From Microbacterium atlanticum (lineage in GTDB: Bacteria; Actinomycetota; Actinomycetes; Actinomycetales; Microbacteriaceae): a stretch of DNA of 64,000 bases. The DNA lies in assembly GCF_015277815.1 (NCBI RefSeq), contig NZ_CP063813.1:2852001-2916000 (forward strand), in the 5' to 3' direction. Positions 50,823-59,616 of this stretch are shown in pieces. The number at the start of each line of letters is the position of its first letter. The stretch's first letter is position 1. The translations under genes were made by a program, and so were the position numbers. Under the pieces are notes generated by a model, which saw only the letters and a list, made by a program, of their open reading frames with translations, was not told the DNA's origin and did no database searches.

Positions 50823-51877
50823 CGTCCCCTGCACCGCTCAGACGGGTAGGGATGAACGGCACGGGAAGCGGCAAGACAACGACTATCGCGGATGTCGCCG
50901 CGCTGGCAGGAGTATCTGTGCCGACAGTCTCGCGCGTGCTCACCGGCGCAGCGAAGGTCAGCCAGGCGAAGCGGGAAGCCGTCGAGGCTGCGATCACCGA
51001 GCTCCACTATCGGCCGAGCGCCGCCGCGCGAGTCCTCGCCTCCCGCAAGCCGCAGGTCATCGCCGTCATCGCCGGCGACACCTCGCAGTACGGGTACGCC
51101 GGGGCCATCAGGGGTGTAGAGGAAGCGGCACGCGCCGAGGGATACACGGTGATGATCACCGTCGTCGAGAGTCCCGACGATGACGAGATCGACCGCGCTA
51201 TCTCAGCTACGCTCGCTCAGCCCCTCGCCGGCGTCGTTGTCCTGAAGTTCGACCCTCCTGGCGTTGCGGCCATGCGGAGAATCCCCGAGCCGCTGCCGCT
51301 GGTCGCACTGTCGGGTGTCCGGGATCCCTCCGTGTTGCAGGCGGTGCTGGATGAGTCCCGTGCGGCCGAGGAGTTGACCAACCATCTGCTCGAACTCGGG
51401 CACGCCACGGTTCATCACGTTCGCGTGCCACCGTCGCGCCGCGAGGACGGCCGGACGACCGGTTGGCGCCGTGCGCTACGTGCGCATGGTGCGCCCATTC
51501 CGGAACTGCTCGACGCATCGTGGGATCCACACTCCGGACTCAGCATCGGCGAACAGCTTGCGAAAGACGACTCAGTGACCGCGGTATTCTGCGGCAACGA
51601 TGAGATTGCGATGGGCGTGATCCGTGGCCTGAACGACGCAGGCCGCCGAGTTCCCGAAGATGTGTCAGTCGTGGGCTTCGACGACCATCCTCTCGCGGAG
51701 CTGTGGTCACCGCCCTTGACCACGGTCAAGCAGGACTTCGTCGGACTTGGACGTCGCGGATTCCAGCTCCTGCTCGGCGAGATCAAAGGCGAGGTCGGCA
51801 AACGGCTCTCGTCCGAGAGGCCCGCTCTTGTGGTGCGTGAGAGCGCGGCCGCACCGCGGACCAGCTCGGAGTCCTGA
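50819..51877 (+). CDS. LacI-family transcriptional regulator of the galactoside locus
   Basis: 352 residues from GTG 50819 (4-bp overlap with the permease); ATG 50852 is an alternative, though its ribosome binding site is too close. Helix-turn-helix TTIADVAALAGVSVPTVSRVL (about residues 20-40), then a periplasmic-binding-like sugar sensor (QVIAVIAGDTSQYGY, AVFCGNDEIAMGVIRGL, VSVVGFDDHPLAELWSPPLT). As last gene of the operon it should be autoregulated through the paired operators at 45348-45388. Confidence 0.92.
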   Translation: MTSPAPLRRVGMNGTGSGKTTTIADVAALAGVSVPTVSRVLTGAAKVSQAKREAVEAAITELHYRPSAAARVLASRKPQVIAVIAGDTSQYGYAGAIRGVEEAARAEGYTVMITVVESPDDDEIDRAISATLAQPLAGVVVLKFDPPGVAAMRRIPEPLPLVALSGVRDPSVLQAVLDESRAAEELTNHLLELGHATVHHVRVPPSRREDGRTTGWRRALRAHGAPIPELLDASWDPHSGLSIGEQLAKDDSVTAVFCGNDEIAMGVIRGLNDAGRRVPEDVSVVGFDDHPLAELWSPPLTTVKQDFVGLGRRGFQLLLGEIKGEVGKRLSSERPALVVRESAAAPRTSSES

Positions 51878-52135
51878 CACCAAGGCTCTTGCCTCGGCCG
51901 ATCCGGAACTGGTTGCCGGGATCGCGCCGTTCCATGCTGCAGACTTTCCAACCTGCCCCCGAATGGGCATGCGCATCAGTCAGCCGGTCTGGCCACACCT
52001 CGGTGAGTACGCGAACGACCCGATCGTGACGAACGGCCGGTCGGTGCCGTCCGGCCGATTCGAGGAGATCGGCCGCTCTTCGGCGCGACCGGCGCGGTCC
52101 AGGTCGGCGGTAGGCCAAAGGTCATGGTGTGCATT

Positions 52136-53632
52136 TCATCGCGTGCGGGCGGGTAGACGGGTGGAGTCGACGCCTTGCGGCTCGCCGAGCGCACCCGAGG
52201 GGGCGATCGATTCGCCGGCGTCGGGCGAGCGGCGGCGCTCAGCGAGAGTCGCGGGAACCATCAGCGCTGCAACGAGGACGAGCGCTACGAGAAGGAAGAT
52301 GCTTCCGGCAGCCAAGGCTGCAGCGGCCGCGGCGGCGATTCCCGCCGCGGGGGTGTTAGCGTTTCCGGCGGCCGACGCACCCACGGCGACCAGGATGCCG
52401 AGCCCGAGGGAGGAGCCGACCTGGTGGAACGTATTGACCACGCCGGACGCAGCGCCGGCGTCCTGAGCCGTCGCGCCGGCGATGCCGAAGGTCGTCATGG
52501 GCGCGAACGCGAGCCCCTGTCCGGCGCCGATCAGCAGCATCGGAAGTGCGACGGCGGTGAGATAGTCGCTCGCGGGAGTGATCCGGCTCAACCAGACCAT
52601 GCCTACCAGGGTGAGCGCGGTGCCGACGACGAGCGCGGGAGTGTTGCCGAAGCGGACCGTCAGCCGCGGAATGGCGAGCGCGACGCCGAAGTTCACGAGT
52701 GTCATCGGCAGGAACGCCAGCCCGGCCTGCAGCGGAGAGAATCCCAACGCCTCCTGCAGGTACTGACTCGTGAAGAAGAAGAAGCCGATCATCGCACCGA
52801 GGTACAGCAGCCGGACGAGGTACGCCCCTGTGCGGAGGCGGCTGGCGAACAGCCGCAACGGCATGATCGGCTGCGTCGCGCGGCTCTCCGCGATCACGAA
52901 CAGCGCGAGTACCGCGACGGCGACGACGACGCCGATCAACGTGGGCAGCGCCGTCCAGCCGAACTCGACTGCGTAGAGGATCGCGAAGACGAGCGAGCCG
53001 ACACCGACTGTCGAGGTGATCGCCCCGATGGCGTCGAATCGGCCAGGGAGCGTGGGGGTCCGAGGCAGGAATCTCGGCGCGAGCAGCAGCATCGCCACCC
53101 CGATAGGAACGTTCACGAAGAACCCGGCACGCCAGGAAAGCCACGAAGCGGCGGCTCCTCCGATGACGAGACCCAGACTGGCGCCGATGCCGGCCGTGGC
53201 GGAGTACCAGGCCACCGCGCGCGTACGCTCCTCACCCTCGAAGCTCGCGGTGATCAGAGAAAGAGCAGAAGGAGCCACGATCGCCGCACCGATGCCCTGT
53301 ACCGCGCGAGCGCCGATGAGCAACCAACCGGCGGGCGAGAGGGCGATCAGCAGCGAGGCGACCACGAAGACGAGAAGACCGAAGATGAACACCGGCTTGC
53401 GCCCGAGGATGTCACCCGCGCGCGCACCGAGCAACAGCAGGCCACCGAACACGAGCGTGTAGGCGTCCTGCACCCACGCGATCTGCGTCGACGTCAGATC
53501 GAGGTCGGCTTGCAGGCTCGGCAGCGCGGTGAAGATCACCGAGTTGTCGAGCAGGATCATGAAGTAGCTGACGAGGACGATCGTCAGGATCGCGCCCTTG
53601 TGGAGCGGGCTCGTGCGAATGGTGTGGGTCAT
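52136..53632 (-). CDS. MFS drug-efflux transporter (DHA2, EmrB/QacA type)
   Basis: 498 residues from ATG 53632 with ggagg upstream; the frame continues upstream without meaning. About fourteen membrane segments, motif A GARAGDILGRKPVF, and the N-terminal VLVSYFMILLDNSVIFTALP typical of DHA2 exporters. Convergent to the LacI gene: the 258 bp between them holds no gene or strong hairpin that I can see. The downstream dehydrogenase gene on the same strand lies 40 bp before it, so they may share a transcript. Confidence 0.9.
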   Translation of the reverse strand: MTHTIRTSPLHKGAILTIVLVSYFMILLDNSVIFTALPSLQADLDLTSTQIAWVQDAYTLVFGGLLLLGARAGDILGRKPVFIFGLLVFVVASLLIALSPAGWLLIGARAVQGIGAAIVAPSALSLITASFEGEERTRAVAWYSATAGIGASLGLVIGGAAASWLSWRAGFFVNVPIGVAMLLLAPRFLPRTPTLPGRFDAIGAITSTVGVGSLVFAILYAVEFGWTALPTLIGVVVAVAVLALFVIAESRATQPIMPLRLFASRLRTGAYLVRLLYLGAMIGFFFFTSQYLQEALGFSPLQAGLAFLPMTLVNFGVALAIPRLTVRFGNTPALVVGTALTLVGMVWLSRITPASDYLTAVALPMLLIGAGQGLAFAPMTTFGIAGATAQDAGAASGVVNTFHQVGSSLGLGILVAVGASAAGNANTPAAGIAAAAAAALAAGSIFLLVALVLVAALMVPATLAERRRSPDAGESIAPSGALGEPQGVDSTRLPARTR

Positions 53633-53672
53633 GCCTGCCTCCTTCCCCTCACGACAACCGGATCCCGGACAC

Positions 53673-54722
53673 TCAGGCGGTGACCATGACCTTGAGCGCC
53701 TCGCGGGCACCCATTGCGGCATAACCGGCCGGGACCTCCTGGAGGGTGATGGTGCGGTCGAAGACTCGGCCCGGATCGATCTCTCCCGAGAGCACCTGCG
53801 GGATCGCCGCGTCGAGGTAGGCACGGACTGGGGCCGGACCGCCGGCGAGACGCGCATTCTTGCCGAACAGCGAGCCGAATCCGATCGGAGCCTCTTCGTA
53901 CTGGGGCACGCCCACGCGGGAGATGATGCCGCCCGGCCGCACGATGCCGTACGCCTGCTCGTAGGCAGGCATGTGTCCGACCGCCTCGAGGACGATGTGC
54001 GACCCCTCACCTGAAGTGAGATCCATCACCCTGGCGACCCCCTCCGCGCCTCGCTCTGCGACGACGTCGGTCGCACCGAACTCCACACCGAGGTCGGTGC
54101 GAACAGCGTGGCGACCCATCAGGATGATCCGCTCCGCCCCGAGCTGCCGTGAGGCGAGGACAGCCGAAAGGCCGACCGCCCCGTCACCGATCACTGTGAC
54201 AGTCTTGCCCGGCTTCACCCGCCCCACGCGGGCGGCGTGGTAGCCGGTCAGGTATACGTCGGACAGCGTCAACAGCGATGCGAGCAGCCCCTCGTCCAGG
54301 CTGTCACCGTCCACGTCCGGCACCTTCACAAGGCTGCCGTCGGCGAGCGGGATGCGCGCGAGAGAAGCCTGCAGACCGCCGGTCTCGGCGCTGCCGTACC
54401 AACCGCCGTGGATGCAGGAGGTCTGGAGACCCTCGCGACAGAACACGCAGGTGTTGTCCTGGAAGGCGAACGGGGCGACGACGAAGTCGCCCGGCTTGAC
54501 CGAGGCGACCTCTGCACCCACCTCTTCGACGACGGCGATGAGCTCGTGGCCCATCGGGTTGCCCTGGTGCGTCGCATGCATCGAGTGGTAGGGATGCAGG
54601 TCAGACCCGCAGATGCACGAGCGGACCGTGCGGACGATCGCATCGGTCGGGTTCTTGATGATCGGGTCGGGCACGGTCTCGACGCGGACGTCGCCGGCGC
54701 CGTACATGAAAGTCGCAAGCAT
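53673..54722 (-). CDS. Zinc-dependent alcohol dehydrogenase
   Basis: 349 residues from ATG 54722 with aggagg upstream. MDR superfamily: catalytic-zinc Cys in SCICGSDLHPYH, GHE motif in MGHELIAVVEEVG, a structural-zinc-like lobe with three Cys (NTCVFCREGLQTSC), and the NAD motif VIGDGAVGLSAV. Closest in style to the actinobacterial zinc dehydrogenases with IHGGWYGSAETGG. Divergent from a degenerate MmyB-type regulator gene, which probably once controlled it. Confidence 0.9.
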   Translation of the reverse strand: MLATFMYGAGDVRVETVPDPIIKNPTDAIVRTVRSCICGSDLHPYHSMHATHQGNPMGHELIAVVEEVGAEVASVKPGDFVVAPFAFQDNTCVFCREGLQTSCIHGGWYGSAETGGLQASLARIPLADGSLVKVPDVDGDSLDEGLLASLLTLSDVYLTGYHAARVGRVKPGKTVTVIGDGAVGLSAVLASRQLGAERIILMGRHAVRTDLGVEFGATDVVAERGAEGVARVMDLTSGEGSHIVLEAVGHMPAYEQAYGIVRPGGIISRVGVPQYEEAPIGFGSLFGKNARLAGGPAPVRAYLDAAIPQVLSGEIDPGRVFDRTITLQEVPAGYAAMGAREALKVMVTA

Positions 54723-54848
54723 GCGATTGCCTCCTGAGCCTGGGGATGCTTCCAGAAGACACCTGGTCGTGCGTGAGCGGGAGTGACGGACGTGCCCGGT
54801 ACTCGCAGACCCTCCCCCGATGCGCCACCCCGCCGTACGGGCGACGGC

Positions 54849-55148
54849 ATGGATCACCGCAGCGAAGTGCGCGGGTTCCTGTCCACGCGGCGCACCGGCG
54901 TGAAGAAGCTCCGGCATCCCGTTGTGGGAGACGTCGAGCTCACGTATGAGGCGTTCGAGCTGCCGGCCGATCCCGGGCTCACGCTCTCCACGTACACGGC
55001 GGAACCGGGCTCGCCGTCCGCGGACGCACTGCGCATGCTCGCCATCTGGGCTGCTATCGACGAACACCCGACCGCTGGTGAGGCGACCCTCGCACAGCGC
55101 ACCGTCGAACGGCGGTCTTCCTGGGACGCGACCGGACGAGAAGCCTAA
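54849..55148 (+). pseudogene. Internally deleted MmyB-type XRE regulator remnant
   Basis: 99 residues. The first 15 (MDHRSEVRGFLSTRR) match the start of actinobacterial XRE regulators with a MmyB ligand domain. The rest (TGVKKLRHPVVGDVELTYEA, then FELPADPGLTLSTYTAEPGS and PSADALRMLAIWAA) matches their extreme C terminus. The helix-turn-helix and nearly all of the ligand domain, about 180-230 residues in intact proteins, are missing, with the frame preserved across the join. Intact homologs are often divergent from oxidoreductases, as here. It cannot bind DNA in the normal way. Confidence 0.75.
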
Positions 55149-55151
55149 GCG

Positions 55152-56132
55152 CTACCCGCGGGTGTGGCTCCCGCGTACGCGCACCTCGCCGGACACGCGG
55201 ACGGATTCCTGCGGCTCACCGGTCGAGAGCTCCGCCAGCAGCAGCTCGGCCGCGCGGGAGCCCATCTCGGCTAGCGCGGGCGCGAACGCCGTGATCCCGG
55301 GACGCCAGATGCGGAACCAGTCGGGGTCGCCGTAGGCGGCGAGCGCGACGCCTCCGGGGACATCGATCCCCTCATCGGAAGCCACCTGCAGCACGCCGAG
55401 CGCGATGCGGCTGCTGAGCGCGACGATAGCCTCCGGCGGGCTGCTCGCCAGCTTTCGCATGACGTCTGCACCGCCGTCCGCGGTGTACGTGGTCTCGTGA
55501 ATCTCGAATCGTCGCCCGCGCGGGGCGTCGACGACGAACCCCCGCGCCTCGAGCGCCGCGACGAAGCCCGCCACCCGGTCTCGGCTGGTGCTCAATGTGC
55601 GCGGCCCCGTGATGGCGACGATGCTCTCGTATCCCTCGTCGGCGACGACATCGGTCAGCGCGGCGATCCCGCTCACGTCGTCGCTCACGACCGAGGTCCG
55701 CCCGGTGGAGCGGTTCAGTTCGACGAGGGGCACCCCGATCCCGGCGCTGGCCTCGGCCGCGACCGGGACGTGCACGATACCGTCCACCTGACGATCGAGC
55801 ATCGTGCGCAGCGCGACGGCCTCCTGGGCGGGATCGTTCCCGGTCGTGGCCACCACGAGCTGATAGCCGTTGGCGGCGAGCCGGTTCTGCAGCACCTCCG
55901 CACTCGACGTATAGAACTCGTTGACGATGTCTGGAACGACCAGCCCTACCGTCCGCGTGCGGCGCTCGCGGAGAGCCCGGGCCGCGGCGTCCGGCCGGTA
56001 GCCGAGCCGCTCGGCGGCGGCCAGCACCTTCGATCGGGTCTCCGCGTCGATCGACCCCTTCCCGGTGATCGCCCGCGAGGCGGTGCCGTAGCCCACACCT
56101 GCGGCCTTCGCCACGTCGGAGAGCTTCACCAC
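55152..56132 (-). CDS. LacI-family transcriptional regulator of the lyase/DASS operon
   Basis: About 326 residues from GTG 56132 (ATG 56171 or GTG 56129 are alternatives; none has a strong ribosome binding site). Helix-turn-helix KLSDVAKAAGVGYGTASRAI and hinge GYRPDAAARALRERRTRTVG, then the sensor domain (IVNEFYTSSAEVLQNRL; LAAYGDPDWFRIWRPGITAF). Third gene of the minus-strand operon lyase - DASS - LacI, so it probably binds the paired palindromes at 59176-59212. It ends 3 bp from the convergent MmyB remnant. Confidence 0.9.
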   Translation of the reverse strand: MVKLSDVAKAAGVGYGTASRAITGKGSIDAETRSKVLAAAERLGYRPDAAARALRERRTRTVGLVVPDIVNEFYTSSAEVLQNRLAANGYQLVVATTGNDPAQEAVALRTMLDRQVDGIVHVPVAAEASAGIGVPLVELNRSTGRTSVVSDDVSGIAALTDVVADEGYESIVAITGPRTLSTSRDRVAGFVAALEARGFVVDAPRGRRFEIHETTYTADGGADVMRKLASSPPEAIVALSSRIALGVLQVASDEGIDVPGGVALAAYGDPDWFRIWRPGITAFAPALAEMGSRAAELLLAELSTGEPQESVRVSGEVRVRGSHTRG

Positions 56133-56202
56133 GTCTTCACCATATCCGCGCGGATGCACCCGTTCCGGCATCAGATCGACGTGCCGGAACGGAGGCGCAC
56201 CA

Positions 56203-57735
56203 TCACGGGAGCGCCAGGCCGATGGCGGTGCCGACGCCGACGACCGCGAGGATGATCAGCGGAACGGTCAGCAGATCGGCGACGAGCCCGGTGCGGATCA
56301 TGCGCAGCATCGGGACGTACCCCGAGCCGTAGACGATGGCGTTCGGCGGCGTCGACACCGGCAGCATCGCGCCGGCGTTGCCGCCGAAGATCGCCGCCAT
56401 CGCCGGAATCAGCGGGTCCACGCCGATCGCCACCGCGATAGGGATCACAATCGGGACGACGATCCCCACACTTGCCGTGTTGCTCGTGGTCTCCGAGATC
56501 ACCATGCCCAGGATGATGGCGACCAGGCACAGCAGAATGGTGCTGTTCACCCCGGTCGCATCGGCGACGGCGTCGCCGATGGTCTCGGCCAGCCCCGTCG
56601 CCTTCATCATCGCGCCGATGGTGAGCCCGACTCCGACCAATACGACCGTGCCCCAGTCGATCTTCGCCGCCTCCGACCACTCCATCGTGGGGAGGCCCTT
56701 GGCGGCGGGAAGCAGGAACAGCAGCCCCGACAACACGAGCACGACGGAGCCCTCGTTCAGCTTCGACACGACGGCGAGGACCGCGGGATCGGTGACGTTC
56801 AGCGCGGACACCACACCGGGCACGGTCCACAGCACCACGGTCGCCACGAACACCGCCGTGACGATCTTCTCGCCGCGCGTCATCCCGCCGAGCTCAGCGT
56901 ACGATGCGCGGAACGACTCGGTGCCGTTGGGGATGTGGCGCGTCTCGGGTCTGTTCAGCAGCCACAGCGCGAGGAACATCACCGCGCCGAGAGCGAGCAC
57001 GTACGGGCCCGAGATCGCGACCCAGTCGAACAGCGGGATCTGATATCCCGTCATCTCCTCGACCGTGCCGCGGCCGATCACGTTCGCGATCCCCGTGATC
57101 GGCGTCAGCACCGAGCCGACACCTGCGCCGTACGCAATCGCGAGCATGAGCATGCACGAGAAGCGGGTCTGATACGACTTGACTCCGGTGCTCGGGTCGT
57201 GGATGAGATCGCCCACCGTGCGCACCACTCCGATGCCGATCGGCAGAAGCATGGCGGCGGTGGCTGATGCGGACACCAGCATCGCGAGAAGCGCGGCGAC
57301 GACCATGAATGCGAGCGCCGTGAGGATGGTGCTGTCTCCGATCCGCGGAAGCGAGAGCACCCTGAGCGCGAAGCGACGGTCGAGCCCGTGGACGGTCATG
57401 GCGCGCGCGAGGATGAACGCGCCGATGACGAGGAACACGGTCGGTGATCCGAACGCGGAGTACACCTCGGCGGCGGGCGCGACGCCGAGGATGACGAGCA
57501 GCGCGATGCCGATGAGGGCCGTGACCGGGATCGGGATCGTTTCGGTGATCCAGAACAGCACGACGAAGCTGAGGACGGCCAGCATGGCGCGCTGATCCCA
57601 GGGCAGATCGGCCGGCAGGAGCAGCGCCAGCAGCATGAGCGGCACAACGGCCCAGAGACCGACCCGTGCGCGTGCGATGTCGAATCTGCTCGCGCGTTCG
57701 ACGTCCTGGTGCGTCTGCACGGCGGTGGTGGTCAT
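56203..57735 (-). CDS. DASS-family (SLC13) dicarboxylate/anion transporter
   Basis: 510 residues; ATG 57735 in a 4-bp overlap with the lyase stop. About twelve membrane segments with the DASS landmarks: FWITETIPIPVTALI, SASATAAMLLPIG, ITGIANVIGRGT and, in the second half, ETTSNTASVGIVVPIVIP and STPPNAIVYGSG. The repeated SNT-like (here SAT and SNT) motifs bind Na+ and substrate carboxylates. Coupling to a fumarate-lyase-type enzyme suggests uptake of an amino- or carboxy-dicarboxylic acid. Confidence 0.9.
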   Translation of the reverse strand: MTTTAVQTHQDVERASRFDIARARVGLWAVVPLMLLALLLPADLPWDQRAMLAVLSFVVLFWITETIPIPVTALIGIALLVILGVAPAAEVYSAFGSPTVFLVIGAFILARAMTVHGLDRRFALRVLSLPRIGDSTILTALAFMVVAALLAMLVSASATAAMLLPIGIGVVRTVGDLIHDPSTGVKSYQTRFSCMLMLAIAYGAGVGSVLTPITGIANVIGRGTVEEMTGYQIPLFDWVAISGPYVLALGAVMFLALWLLNRPETRHIPNGTESFRASYAELGGMTRGEKIVTAVFVATVVLWTVPGVVSALNVTDPAVLAVVSKLNEGSVVLVLSGLLFLLPAAKGLPTMEWSEAAKIDWGTVVLVGVGLTIGAMMKATGLAETIGDAVADATGVNSTILLCLVAIILGMVISETTSNTASVGIVVPIVIPIAVAIGVDPLIPAMAAIFGGNAGAMLPVSTPPNAIVYGSGYVPMLRMIRTGLVADLLTVPLIILAVVGVGTAIGLALP

Positions 57736-59147
57736 GCGCTCACCCCCGTCGCGGCGGTCGCCGCAGCGAGCCCCGAGATCGGGACGACGGCGGCCTCGAG
57801 AGCCGGAGTCTTCGCCCACGTGCGCACCGCGGTGCGGCAGATCTTCTCGGCATCGCCCAGGTAGTCCTCCGCCTTCACGAGCTGCGACGGGAGCATGCCG
57901 CCCAGGCCTGCTGCGGCGGCGACGTCCCGCAGGGCATCAGCCAGCACCTGACCGTACTCACGTGCGCGGGTGGATGCTGCGTACAGCAGGTCGTGCGCGC
58001 GCTCGCGACCGAGCGCATCGGCGAGCTGGATCATCTGCGCCTCCGCGAGGACGAGACCACCGTCGAGTTCCATGTTGCGCCGCATCCGCTCGCGATCGAC
58101 GCGGAGCCCATCGACGATGACGAACGCCTCCTGCAGAGCACTGCCGGCCAGGGATGCGAGCTGCGGCACGACCTGCCATTCGATCTGCCACTCCCCCGCG
58201 CTGCGCTCGTGCCCTGCCTCCTGGATCCGCAGCAGCGACGAGGCGAGGGCACCGGCGGTGCCGGCGAGCCCGATGATCAGTTCGGACGAGATCGGGTTCA
58301 CCTTCTGCGGCATCGTGGACGATGCCCCCCGATGCGGCGAGTACGGCTCGAATGCCTCGCCGATCTCGGTACGGGAGAGGTCCACGATGTTGCGCGCCAG
58401 CTTGGCGCACGTCGCCGTGATCGACGCGCAGAGCCAGCCGAACTCGGCGAGTCCATCGCGGTCGACATGCCACGGCACATCGACGTTCTCGAGGCCGAGA
58501 TGCGCAGCCATCCGTCCACGGATCTCCTCAGCGCGCGGCCCGTACGCAGCCGACGTCCCGCCCGCGCCGAACATCGAGATGACGGCGACACGCGGCAGTG
58601 CCTGCGCGATGCGTGTGCGCTGGCGCGTCAGCTGGGCGAGTAGCGTCGCGAGCGTCGCGCCGAAGGTCGTCGGCACCGCCTGCTGCGCGTGGGTGCGCCC
58701 CGCCATCACCGTACCGGCGTGCGCCTCGACCTGGCCGGCCAGACGGTCGCCGAGCCGTGCGATGTCACCATCGAGCAGCTGCAGCGATGCCTTGAGCTGC
58801 AACGCCAGGCCGGTATCCATGATGTCCTGCGTGGTCGCACCGTAGTGCACACGACCATTTGGCCCCTCGGGCAGCGCGGCCGCGATCTCGCGCACGATGC
58901 CCAGGATGGGGTAACCGACGTTCTTCGCCGACGCCCACAGTCGTCCCTCGTCGATGTTCTCGATGACGGCAGCGCGCGCGATCGCGCCGGCGTCATCGTC
59001 AGTCAGGACGCCGACCTCCGCCTGCGCCAGGGCGAGAGCTCGTTCCGCGGCGAGCCAGGTCTCGATGGCCGCGTCGGCGGAGAAGATCTCAGCCTGGCCG
59101 GCGTCGCCGGCCATGTGCATCAGCAGAGAGAAGGGAGTTGAAGTCAT
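57732..59147 (-). CDS. Fumarase/aspartase-superfamily lyase (PcaB/PurB/ASL-like)
   Basis: 471 residues; ATG 59147 with ggagg upstream. The superfamily signature GASSTMPQKVNP (about residues 285-296) is intact, with RTHAQQAVPTTFG and VHYGATTQDIMDTG as the two other conserved regions. It resembles 3-carboxy-cis,cis-muconate cycloisomerase and adenylosuccinate-lyase-like enzymes; related enzymes cleave aminopolycarboxylates to fumarate and an amine. No other protocatechuate genes are present, so an aspartate- or succinate-adduct lyase is as likely as a cycloisomerase. First gene of the operon with the DASS carrier. Confidence 0.88.
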   Translation of the reverse strand: MTSTPFSLLMHMAGDAGQAEIFSADAAIETWLAAERALALAQAEVGVLTDDDAGAIARAAVIENIDEGRLWASAKNVGYPILGIVREIAAALPEGPNGRVHYGATTQDIMDTGLALQLKASLQLLDGDIARLGDRLAGQVEAHAGTVMAGRTHAQQAVPTTFGATLATLLAQLTRQRTRIAQALPRVAVISMFGAGGTSAAYGPRAEEIRGRMAAHLGLENVDVPWHVDRDGLAEFGWLCASITATCAKLARNIVDLSRTEIGEAFEPYSPHRGASSTMPQKVNPISSELIIGLAGTAGALASSLLRIQEAGHERSAGEWQIEWQVVPQLASLAGSALQEAFVIVDGLRVDRERMRRNMELDGGLVLAEAQMIQLADALGRERAHDLLYAASTRAREYGQVLADALRDVAAAAGLGGMLPSQLVKAEDYLGDAEKICRTAVRTWAKTPALEAAVVPISGLAAATAATGVSA

Positions 59148-59175
59148 GCGATCCTCCGTCGCGTCCTCGCGGGAT

Positions 59176-59212
59176 ATGGATTCGAATCCATCATGGATTC
59201 GAATCCATGATG
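59176..59212. promoter_or_regulatory. Double palindromic operator of the lyase operon
   Basis: Two exact copies of the 16-bp palindrome ATGGATTCGAATCCAT (59176-59191 and 59193-59208), 17 bp apart; the second extends to a 24-bp perfect palindrome (59189-59212). The central CG suits a LacI-family repressor, and a LacI gene ends this operon. It overlaps the -10 box. Confidence 0.8.
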
Positions 59213-59235
59213 ACGCTCATACGACGACATGTCAA
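59207..59235 (-). promoter_or_regulatory. Promoter of the lyase/DASS/LacI operon
   Basis: Minus strand TTGACA (59235-59230), 17-bp spacer, CATCAT (59212-59207). The -35 is perfect. The -10 is the edge of the operator palindrome, so repressor binding would block it. Confidence 0.7.
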
Positions 59236-59616
59236 CCACGTCCCCCGCCGTGTGCTGCTCGCCCTCGACTCGCCACCGCTGAACGGTCAGATGCTGTCGT
59301 CTCCCGAGGCGTCGTAGCGAAATGGCTGCTGGCCGAGGTTCCGGGCTACGTGAACATCGACATCACAGCGGAAGACCTCCTCGGCGGTCGATTGGCCGAG
59401 GCGCTGGATGAAGCCAGACACCGTGCGTTTCCCGGCGTGCCGGAGATGCTGCACGTCCTCATGCCGACCATCAGAAACGCGACCGCCGCCATCGGAGCGT
59501 CGCGGCGACGGCGGAACGGCGAAGAGCGCGCTACGTTCCGCGGATTCGCGGTCGCCGGCTCCTGCCTCCCAGCCGATCGCGACCGAAGCGTTCGTATCAC
59601 CACTCGACGGAGCCCC
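59236..59616. other. Gene-poor stretch upstream of the lyase operon
   Basis: About 380 bp without a convincing gene. A plus-strand frame (reading AKWLLAEVPGYVNIDITAED near 59320-59380) has protein-like composition but no start, ribosome binding site or family I recognise; it may be the decayed remnant of a gene. Confidence 0.35.

Noticed and set aside
51878..52135. Small gene between the LacI regulator and the MFS exporter
   Set aside because: Open frames exist but none has a ribosome binding site, protein-like composition or a recognisable family.
57732..59147. Part of a protocatechuate (pca) pathway
   Set aside because: The lyase resembles PcaB, but no other pca gene is present and it is coupled to a dicarboxylate carrier; a cycloisomerase role is therefore not assigned.
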